Below are positions 1 to 6,700 of a DNA stretch of 13,079 nt, piece after piece. Each line of letters begins with the position of its first letter. Within the stretch, counting starts at the first letter, position 1. A model generated the notes under the pieces. That model was not told the origin of the DNA. It searched no databases and saw only the letters and a program-made list of their open reading frames with translations. This stretch comes from UBA1219 sp045601425 (GTDB taxonomy: Bacteria; Bacteroidota; Bacteroidia; Bacteroidales; P3), in contig JAZRZP010000023.1 in assembly GCA_045601425.1 (NCBI GenBank), forward strand, positions 1-13,079, in the 5' to 3' direction. A program made the position numbers and the translations under genes.

Positions 1-182
1 GCGGCTGCACCGTACCAACATGGAGCAAGAAACCCCTGCTCCCCGGAAAAACCGGAAAGATAAAGGTAAAGTACAACACTACACTGCCTGGCGAGTTCCG
101 CAAGATAGTATGCGTGAAATCCAACGCCGTCAACCGCAACCTCACCATACTCCGGATTCATGGCAAAGTCCTGAAAAAATAA
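1..182 (+). CDS. DUF1573 domain protein, C-terminal fragment (5' end outside window)
   Basis: Reading from base 3, an open frame of 59 codons ends at the TAA at 180-182. It begins GCTVPTW, continues through a PGKTGKIKVKYNTT-like stretch and KSNA, and ends LTILRIHGKVLKK. The GCT(V)P start, the PGxxGxIxVxY strand and the final hydrophobic strand with G-x-V match the C-terminal half of DUF1573. This is an Ig-like beta-sandwich domain common in exported Bacteroidota proteins, and its molecular role is not known. The upstream part, including any signal peptide, lies outside the window. A longer frame starting at base 20 overlaps it but has no family resemblance and runs on into the intergenic DNA, so I treat it as a shadow. 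The family assignment is from memory of the domain pattern; the reading frame is directly visible. Confidence 0.75.
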   Translation, partial: GCTVPTWSKKPLLPGKTGKIKVKYNTTLPGEFRKIVCVKSNAVNRNLTILRIHGKVLKK

Positions 183-196
183 TTTTCATTTCCACG

Positions 197-238
197 CTTG
201 CACAATCCGAAAACTTTCCACAACTTTGCCGTGAAATC
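197..238 (+). repeat. Promoter-module repeat, copy 1
   Basis: This 42-base stretch matches 981-1022 at 36 of 42 positions without gaps, including 17 identical bases (222-238 = 1006-1022) covering the -7 box and the presumed transcription start. Beyond it the two copies keep only patchy similarity, such as a shared ATGCG about 12 bases further on. Confidence 0.6.
198..228 (+). promoter_or_regulatory. Candidate Bacteroidota promoter, upstream copy
   Basis: TTG at 198-200, 20 bases, then CAACTTTG at 221-228. This is one base off the -7 consensus TAnnTTTG used by the Bacteroidota primary sigma factor. It lies just after the DUF1573 stop. Its sequence is closely repeated at 982-1012, where the -7 box fits exactly. 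No convincing gene follows; the first possible transcript end is the hairpin at 306-341. Confidence 0.4.
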
Positions 239-274
239 GAACAGACAGAAAATGCGAAAACCAAACCTTTGTAA

Positions 275-541
275 CTTATTGATTTTTATGGAATTACCCT
301 CCCTATCAAGATTCTAACCAATCTTGAAAGGTACTTTTTTTCTGCATTTTTCGCGTTCTTTGAATTTGTTTTTTCTGTTTTTCAGTACGGAAACGAAAAA
401 AAATTCTCCGGAAACGGAAAAAATTTCCTGCCTGAAATTCTCAAGTCAAAACCCGAAGGCAAGCGGCACTACCTCGAAAAATGCAGCCCCGTACCGGAGA
501 ATTGCCGGATGGTGCGGGGCGAGAATAACGACAAGCAATGA
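275..541 (+). other. Open frame without a start codon, possible gene remnant
   Basis: An open frame runs from the stop at 272-274 to the TGA at 539-541. Its last third reads like protein (LPEILKSKPEGKRHYLEKC, then SPVPENCRMVRGENNDKQ), while its first part is T-rich and would encode a phenylalanine-rich stretch. There is no ATG in frame, and the terminator-like hairpin at 306-341 lies inside it. It may be the end of a decayed small-protein gene, or chance. I recognise no family. The rest of 183-595 holds only the promoter-like module and that hairpin. Confidence 0.15.
306..341 (+). terminator. Terminator-like hairpin
   Basis: An 8-bp perfect stem (306-313 with 320-327) and a 6-base loop CTAACC are followed by AAGGTAC and a run of seven T (335-341). 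The gap between stem and T-run is longer than ideal, so efficiency is uncertain. It could end a DUF1573 transcript or a short RNA from the promoter at 198-228. Confidence 0.45.
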
Positions 542-595
542 CGGAGGCGTACGGAAAAAAGAAAAAAAAGGAATGATAATCAAAATCTGACAACA

Positions 596-664
596 ATGAA
601 AAAAATATATATTGCCATTGCGGCAACAATCATAGCAAGTACATATGTAGAGAATATTTTTTAA
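596..664 (+). CDS. Possible 22-residue leader-like peptide
   Basis: ATG at 596-598 opens a 22-codon frame ending TAA at 662-664. It encodes MKKIYIAIAATIIAS followed by TYVENIF. A lysine pair followed by a hydrophobic core looks like the first half of an export signal, such as those heading small NVEALA-type peptides of Bacteroidales, but the mature part is missing. It may be a truncated gene or a chance frame. There is no clear ribosome binding site. Context: 40 bases upstream of the frameshifted membrane protein gene at 705. Confidence 0.25.
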   Translation: MKKIYIAIAATIIASTYVENIF

Positions 665-704
665 AATCAAAAGCAATACAAAACACTAACAGAAAGGATT
701 TTTT

Positions 705-931
705 ATGAAATTTCAAAAAAACATTTTAGTCAATCACAGATACTTGTATTATTGTGTACTTGACATATTTTTGCAATCGGAGTTTGCTTGATATATTTCG
801 CATTCTTCATGCCTGAACCATTTTTACAAATTTCGATAGGAAAAGTTAGCGTAATGTTATGTTCTCTCTGGCTCGGATTTCCTTTTTCTTTTTGGACTTA
901 TGAAAAACAAAAAAGAAAGGCAATAAAATGA
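705..931 (+). pseudogene. Small two-helix membrane protein gene with a one-base frameshift
   Basis: ATG at 705-707 lies 6 bases after an AAAGGA motif and opens MKFQKNILVNHRYLYYCVLDIF, stopping at TGA 789-791. At the five-T run 768-772, adding one T joins it to the -1 frame, which continues AIGVCLIYFAFFMPEPF, then VSVMLCSLWLGFPFSFW and a basic tail YEKQKRKAIK, ending at TGA 929-931. The joined product would be about 75 residues with two transmembrane helices and a positively charged C-terminus. The terminator at 939-968 starts 8 bases after the stop, as expected for a real gene end. Alternatives are an assembly error in the T-run, true decay, or translation of only the last 40 codons from ATG 809. 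I recognise no family. Confidence 0.45.
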
Positions 932-938
932 ACTTTAG

Positions 939-968
939 AAAACTGCGGATTCTTCATCCGCAGTTTTT
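939..968. terminator. Strong intrinsic terminator
   Basis: A perfect 12-bp stem (939-950 with 956-967, core ACTGCGGAT/ATCCGCAGT) has a 5-base loop TCTTC, and its A-tract and T-tract flanks make it usable in both directions. It closes the small membrane protein gene at 705-931. Confidence 0.8.
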
Positions 969-980
969 ACATCTCCACCT

Positions 981-1022
981 CTTGCTCAATTAAAAAACTT
1001 TCCGTAACTTTGCCGTGAAATC
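981..1022 (+). repeat. Promoter-module repeat, copy 2
   Basis: This is the partner of 197-238 (36 of 42 identical, 17-base identical core at 1006-1022). Conservation extends past the -7 box into the first transcribed bases, which suggests duplication of a unit rather than convergence on promoter boxes alone. Confidence 0.6.
982..1012 (+). promoter_or_regulatory. Bacteroidota promoter, downstream copy
   Basis: TTG at 982-984, 20 bases, then TAACTTTG at 1005-1012, an exact fit to TAnnTTTG. Transcription should start near 1018. It lies right after the terminator at 939-968 and is followed by hairpins at 1054-1084 and 1126-1156, so its product may be a short RNA or an attenuated prfB leader. Confidence 0.6.
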
Positions 1023-1084
1023 AAAAAACAAAGCATGCGGAAGGAAAATTTACACAACTTGTTAATTTTCAACAAGTTGTTTTT
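1018..1084 (+). ncRNA. Candidate short RNA between promoter and terminator
   Basis: A consensus promoter (982-1012) followed about 40 bases later by an intrinsic terminator (1054-1084) predicts a transcript of roughly 65 bases with no plausible open frame: ATG 1035 would read through two terminators. No known RNA family is recognised. It could be a stand-alone small RNA or an aborted prfB leader. This is inference from signal layout only. Confidence 0.3.
1054..1084 (+). terminator. Intrinsic terminator (10-bp perfect stem)
   Basis: ACAACTTGTT (1054-1063) pairs perfectly with AACAAGTTGT (1071-1080) around the loop AATTTTC, followed by TTTT. The AT-rich stem is only moderately stable. Confidence 0.6.
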
Positions 1085-1125
1085 ATGCAATCTTGCAACA
1101 AACTTCAAAAAATGGTTTATTTCTG

Positions 1126-1156
1126 CTACTTTAAGGTTATTTGAGGTAGTTTTTTT
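1126..1156 (+). terminator. Second terminator-like hairpin before prfB
   Basis: Bases 1126-1134 pair with 1141-1149 (9 pairs, two of them G-T) around the loop GGTTAT, followed by seven T (1150-1156). It lies just upstream of the prfB -7 box at 1179. It either backs up the terminator at 1054-1084 or isolates prfB from upstream transcription. Confidence 0.45.
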
Positions 1157-1178
1157 ACTTTTTTCGGACAAAAATTCG

Positions 1179-1186
1179 TACCTTTG
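1179..1186 (+). promoter_or_regulatory. Likely prfB-purD promoter (-7 box)
   Basis: TACCTTTG fits TAnnTTTG exactly and lies 54 bases before the prfB ATG. No clear TTTG is found 19-21 bases upstream; that position is T-rich (around 1155-1160). The leader that follows is AT-rich and has no Shine-Dalgarno sequence, as is usual in this phylum. Confidence 0.5.
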
Positions 1187-1240
1187 CATAAGCTATTATT
1201 TTAAAAAAAACAACTAATATCTTAAATTACAACAGTTTAT

Positions 1241-2351
1241 ATGACAACATCTGAAAGTATCAAAGAGCTGGAACAACGCAAAGAAGCTCTGAGGAGGTTT
1301 CTTTGACATCGACAATCTGACAAATATCATTGCCGAAGAAGAAAAACAGACCGAAGCTGCCGATTTCTGGGACGACCCCAAGGAAGCAAAGAAAATACTT
1401 GTCGCCATAAACAGCAAGAAAGTATGGACAAACGCCTTTGCCAAAGTAGCTTCATCCGTCGACGACCTGAAAGTCATGAGCGATTTCTTCGAATCCGGAG
1501 ACGCTACCGAAGAAGAATTCCTTGCACAATTGCAGGTCACGCAGAAAAAAATCGAAGACCTTGAATTCAAGAACATGCTCCGCAACGAATCGGACCGTTT
1601 CGATGCCGTGCTGAGCATCAATGCCGGAGCTGGCGGCGTGGAGGCACAGGATTGGGCCGAAATGCTCATGCGAATGTACACACGCTATGCCGAACGCAAC
1701 AACTACAAGGTTGCCATAAGCAACATTCTCGATGGCGAAGGTGCAGGTATAAAATCAGTCACCATGCAGATTGAGGGCTCTTTCGCATACGGTTACCTGA
1801 AAGGCGAAAACGGCGTGCACCGTCTGGTGCGCGTAAGTCCCTACAATGCACAGGGCAAACGAATGACATCCTTTGCCTCAGTGTGCGTAACCCCACTTGT
1901 CGACGACACAATCGAAGTTGTAATTGAACAGTCGCGGCTCAGCTGGGATACATTCCGCAGCGGCGGTGCCGGCGGGCAGAACGTGAACAAAGTGGAAAGC
2001 GGCGTACGCCTGCGTTACCAATACAAAGACCCATACACCGGCGAAGAGGAAGAAATCCTCATTGAGAACACCGAAACACGCGACCAGCCGAAAAACAAGG
2101 AAAAAGCCCTCAGGCTGCTCCGCTCGCAACTCTACGACCGTGAGATGAAACACCGCATGGAAGAACAGGCAAAAATCAAGGCAAACCAGAAAAAGATAGA
2201 ATGGGGTTCGCAGATACGCAGCTACGTCTTCGACGACCGCCGCGTGAAAGACCACCGTACCAACTACCAGACCTCGGATGTAGGCGGCGTAATGGACGGA
2301 AACATCGATGAATTCATAAAGTCTTACCTCATGGAATTTGGCGGCCAGTAA
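1241..2351 (+). CDS. prfB: Peptide chain release factor 2, with programmed +1 frameshift
   Basis: RF2 reads UGA and UAA stop codons in the ribosomal A site and triggers peptide release. ATG 1241 opens 21 codons (MTTSESIKELEQRKEALRRF, then L) before an in-frame TGA at 1304-1306. A +1 shift at CTT-T-GAC continues without a break to TAA 2349-2351, giving 369 residues, close to the 365 of E. coli RF2. Visible landmarks are the coiled-coil N-terminal domain, GAGGVEAQDW near 129-138, the anticodon-like tripeptide SPY near 199-201 (SPF in E. coli) and the catalytic GGQ near 244-246 in GGAGGQNVNKVES. Starting the gene at the first ATG after the shift (1476) would lose the N-terminal domain. purD follows 13 bases later. 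The frameshift is the family's known autoregulation: low RF2 gives more shifting and more RF2. Confidence 0.97.
1292..1307 (+). promoter_or_regulatory. prfB programmed frameshift site
   Basis: AGGAGG (1292-1297), a 3-base spacer TTT, then CTT TGA C (1301-1307). This is the same layout as the classical RF2 recoding site: an internal Shine-Dalgarno-like element 3 bases before the slippery CUU, then a weak UGA-C stop. The frames on each side join only here. Confidence 0.95.
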
Positions 2352-2364
2352 AAAAACGGAAAAA

Positions 2365-3651
2365 ATGCACAAGATATTGTTACTCGGTTCTGGCGGTCGC
2401 GAACACGCCATTGCCTGCAAAATAGCAGAAAGCAAAAAATGTTCGCAGCTTTTCATAGCCCCCGGCAATGCAGGTACTGCAGGGTGCGGCACCAACGTAA
2501 ATCTTAAAAACGACGATTTCCCTGCAATAAAGGAATTTGTCCTCGAAAACGGAATCACAATGGTTGTCGTTGGGCCTGAAGCTCCGCTCGTAGACGGCAT
2601 TGTTGACTTTTTCAAAAACGATCCGCAACTGAAAGATGTTGCGATAATCGGACCGTCGAAACTCGGTGCCACACTCGAAGGCAGCAAGGACTTTGCAAAA
2701 AAATTCATGCAACGCCACGGCATACCAACAGCCCGCTACGCGACATTTACGAAGGATTCCGTCACTGAAGCCCTCGCCTTCCTCAAAACGCTGAACCCAC
2801 CGTATGTTCTCAAGGCCGACGGTCTGGCAGCAGGAAAAGGCGTACTCATACTCGGCACACTGCAGGAAGCGGAAAAAGAGCTCTGTGAAATGCTCGAAAA
2901 TGCCAAATTCGGCAATGCTTCGGCAAAGGTAGTCATCGAAGAATTCCTTTCCGGCATAGAACTTTCGGTATTTGTCCTTACCGACGGAAAAAACTACAAA
3001 ATACTGCCTTCGGCAAAGGATTACAAACGCATTGGCGAAGGCGACACCGGCCTCAACACGGGAGGCATGGGTTCCGTTTCCCCGGTACCATTTGCCGACG
3101 GAACATTCATGCAGAAAGTCGAAAACAGAATTGTCGTGCCAACCGTAAGAGGTCTGCAGCAGGAAAACATCGACTATAAAGGCTTTATTTTCATCGGTCT
3201 CATGAATGTCGGTGGCGAACCCTTCGTCATCGAATATAATGTCCGCATGGGCGATCCAGAAACCGAATCCGTATTTCCCCGCATAGAATCGGACGTAGTA
3301 GAACTTTTCGAACATACTTTTGCCGGCACACTGGACAAAGCGGTGCTGCAGATAAATCCCCAAACGGCTGCATGTGTGATGATGGTAGCCGGCGGGTATC
3401 CCGAAAGTTACCGCAAGGGCGATGTCATAAACGGAGTGGAAAATGTAAGCGAAAGCCTTGTCTTTCACGCCGGTACAAAATTAAATTCTGAAAACCGACT
3501 GGTTACCAACGGCGGACGTGTCATGTGCGTCACTTCTTTTGCCGACACCTTGCCCGAAGCCATCGAAAAAAGTTTCAGATCGGTGAAAAAAATAAGTTGG
3601 GACGGGAAATATTTCCGCAGAGACATAGGTCGGGATTTGCTGAAATTCTGA
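2365..3651 (+). CDS. purD: Phosphoribosylamine-glycine ligase (GAR synthetase)
   Basis: This enzyme catalyses step 2 of de novo purine synthesis: phosphoribosylamine + glycine + ATP give glycinamide ribonucleotide, in the cytoplasm. From ATG 2365 it has 428 residues, normal for bacterial PurD. It has GSGGREHA near residue 8 (N domain), VVGPEAPLVDG near 69, the ATP-grasp glycine-rich segment KADGLAAGKGV near 150, NTGGMGS near 231, the metal and ATP site EYNVRMGDPE near 290, and a C-terminal YFRRDIG near 416. The frame is open back to TTG 2338, inside prfB, but ATG 2365 begins the conserved MHKILLLGSGG strand and is preferred. It lies 13 bases after prfB on the same strand and is probably co-transcribed with it. 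No other purine genes are nearby. Confidence 0.97.
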   Translation: MHKILLLGSGGREHAIACKIAESKKCSQLFIAPGNAGTAGCGTNVNLKNDDFPAIKEFVLENGITMVVVGPEAPLVDGIVDFFKNDPQLKDVAIIGPSKLGATLEGSKDFAKKFMQRHGIPTARYATFTKDSVTEALAFLKTLNPPYVLKADGLAAGKGVLILGTLQEAEKELCEMLENAKFGNASAKVVIEEFLSGIELSVFVLTDGKNYKILPSAKDYKRIGEGDTGLNTGGMGSVSPVPFADGTFMQKVENRIVVPTVRGLQQENIDYKGFIFIGLMNVGGEPFVIEYNVRMGDPETESVFPRIESDVVELFEHTFAGTLDKAVLQINPQTAACVMMVAGGYPESYRKGDVINGVENVSESLVFHAGTKLNSENRLVTNGGRVMCVTSFADTLPEAIEKSFRSVKKISWDGKYFRRDIGRDLLKF

Positions 3652-3677
3652 CGAACGGAATTATCAACAGTTCAATG

Positions 3678-3713
3678 AAAAAAGCAGACAACTTTTCAGC
3701 TGTCTGCTTTTTT
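3678..3713. terminator. Bidirectional terminator between convergent genes
   Basis: A 13-bp stem (3678-3690 with 3701-3713, core AGCAGACA/TGTCTGCT) around a 10-base loop has an A-run on the left and a T-run on the right. It can therefore end purD (+) and the giant surface protein gene (-), whose stop is 20 bases away at 3733. Confidence 0.85.
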
Positions 3714-3732
3714 TTGCGTGCAACCTGAAAGA

Positions 3733-6700
3733 CTATTGCACTATCAGTTTTTCCACGATGCTGGTCTTTTCGTTTGTAAGATGTATGAAATATGCACCTT
3801 TTGCAAAGCCACTGACATCGAGTTTTCTGTCAAGTGTGCCGTTGCAGGTTACGGTTTCATGCAGCCGTACCTTGCCGTTGGCATCAGTAACGGTGAATAC
3901 CGTTTCGCCGGAAATGCCTTCCACGGCTATATGTGCCGAATAAGTGGCAGGATTCGGGGTCACGGTCATCTGTACACCATTGCTCTCAACCGTAGATATG
4001 GAAGATGTGCCGGTTGTCTTGAAACGGACTTTCGGCGACCATACGCTGAAATAATCGCTTCCACAGACATTACGGACATATACGTCATATACTGTACCAG
4101 GATTGAGTCCCGTAATGCGGTATGTTTTCGAAGTCGTCTGTGATGTATTTCCGTAACCGACGGGGAATCCCTGAGTGCCGTAATCGACTTCCCATCTTGT
4201 CTGCAGGTTGTCGGCCGACCAAGTCACCACTGCCGAATTGTTGGTAATCTGCGAAACGCTCACCTCCGATACCGTATCGCATACATCGGTAATGAACGCT
4301 ACCGTGTCGGACCATACGCTGTTGGCCGAACTTGCACACACACCGCGTACCGTAGCATAATAATTGACTCCCGAGGAAAGTCCCCTCAAGGTATAAACAG
4401 AATCGTTGAGTTGATAAATGCTGTCGAAACCGCTTGTGTACGAGAAACACCTCAATTGCCACGAGTTGTTGTTGGCAAACGAATGCCAACGGAGTTTGGC
4501 CGAATTATGCGAAAGCGAGTTCTGGTCGAGAGCTAAGTTGATTGGCTCGACACATATATTGTCGGCTATCTTGAAATTCAGAACTTCCCAATCCGAAAGG
4601 CTGTCCACATAACACAAGTTGCGGACACGCCATGTGTACATAACATCGGGATCCAGCGAAGAAATCCTATAGGTATTCAGATAGTTGTTGGTCCGAACGG
4701 TATCTTGCACGATAATGTTGGCAGTACCAGTCTGCTGACAAGCTACCGCATAGTTTCCTGTTCCGCTCCATGAAGCATCAACAGTCTGGTAATCGACACA
4801 AGACACTGCAAGGTTTCCGGGACGAGGGCAAGAATCGTTGGAATTGCACGTCAGGGTATAGAAAAGACCTTCGGTTTGATTTCCAGATTCATACAGCGTG
4901 TCCTCTCCATGCAGCAACACAAAGTAGCAGCGGTCGTCGGCACGGCCGGATTTCCAACTGAAGTACAGAATTTCTTCAGGGCAGGCTATTATCGTATTGC
5001 TTGCACTGGTACCGGCACGCAATCCGTACACCAATGTATCGATTTCGTTGTAGCTCATCAGTATTTCCGCATCGAAGAAACCACCCGACGGTGAAATCAG
5101 GTTGAGTGTGTACACACAACTTTCGTCGCAGCGCGGCAATGTGAATTCCGTCGGGAATGTTATCCAATCACTCGTGTCGCCATCGGGACAGATGGAACGT
5201 ACATATACTTCATAAGTCAGGTTGGAGTCAAGACCGGTAAGCACATAGGGATTTGTATTCACAGTAATGGAGTGTCCTGTCCCCAAGGTGAAACCTATGG
5301 TGTCGTACTCTATTATCCACGAAGTTGCCGCACCGCGTTCAGTCCATGATACATGAGCGGTATGGGCGGTAACGTTGCCTACTGCAAGATGGTTCGGACC
5401 TGCACAAGCCGGACGCTGCATTGCTGTAAGGCTGTCGATGTATACGCGCATGGTGTCGCATGCAACGGTACTGATGTTTCTGAAACCGATATTGTGCGAA
5501 TTTCCGGTATAACCGTTAAACACCACATTGTGCAACTGGTATTCATTTGCTCTTGTATTGAACAACGTGTCGAACGGGATAAATGCCGTATCTTCGGCAA
5601 TTCCCACAACCAATCCGGTAGATATTTTTTCCACATTCATGAAAAACTCAACCATGGTAGAATCCAACGGGTTGTCAATTGCCGGGGTTGCTATCACGGA
5701 AGAGCTGTTCAGCAGCAATGAATACCTGCCTGTAAGAGACTTTACGGTATCTTCGTAAATCTGCGGAGCATAAAATGCTGTCGGAGCATCTGTGTTCACC
5801 ATGTTCCAGCAAACAGGCATTACGCGTTTATAGTTCGAATACGGCGAACCGATATATGTTTCGAAATTTTCGGTATGTGGCAAAGTCCACACATCACATT
5901 GAGGAACAAAACGGTACGGATTCAGCGACCATTCGCTTGTATCGCTGGCACTGCAGATGGAACGAACATACACATCGTATTCAGTATTCGGGTCAAACAG
6001 TAATCGGGAAACAGTCATGGACGGTGTTGCCGTATAATACGAAGGTTCCGTTCCTGTCTGAAATCCTCTTCTCCCGAACTGTACAAGCCATTCCGATGCT
6101 CCCTGTCCGTTCCACGACAATGTAATGTCATTTCCCGTCTGACTTGAAGTTACACCGGTTGGTACGGCACAAGTCTGCATTGTGTCGATTATCAGGTTAT
6201 CTATATATACCGAACTTGTCCTGTAGGGATTTATTGCAGAAAATGCGATGTATCCGTCCTGACCCTGATACGATGACAACGGGATGTCGTAGTTGTGCCA
6301 ATCGTAATCATCGGGAACGTTGAACGAAGCCACTTGTGTGAAAGTAGTGTAATCGTTGGGATTTGTCATTATTCCCACTTTGAATACCGAAGCAGAATCA
6401 ATTCCGAAGAGTTTGAATTTGAGATGCAGATCCTGCAGCGGATACGAAGTTTCTATCTTCTTGATAGCGGTGTAACTCAGCGTGTTCGGCTGCTGAGAGA
6501 ACAGAATGTACGTCTTGTTCGAAGAAAGAGCCGGCCAGATACGTGTTCTGGGGTATGTATTGGAGGAATGCGACCAGCAGGATATCTGAACATTGTTGCT
6601 GTACGATTCAAAATCTTCAACTACTGGGAGTACTGTATCCGGATCACACGGAGTCGTGAAGGTGAACGCATACGACCAGTCACTCGTGTCGTTGCCACCG

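Noticed and set aside
20..274. 84-codon frame on the + strand
   Set aside because: It overlaps the DUF1573 end in another frame, is rich in proline, lysine and glutamine with no domain pattern, and runs through the promoter module.
1035..1217. 60-codon frame on the + strand upstream of prfB
   Set aside because: It crosses two terminator hairpins and the prfB -7 box; its composition simply reflects AT-rich DNA.
2380..3468. 362-codon frame on the - strand inside purD
   Set aside because: It is the antisense shadow of a well-conserved gene, with no domain of its own. The same applies to 1878-2723 (-) over prfB and purD.
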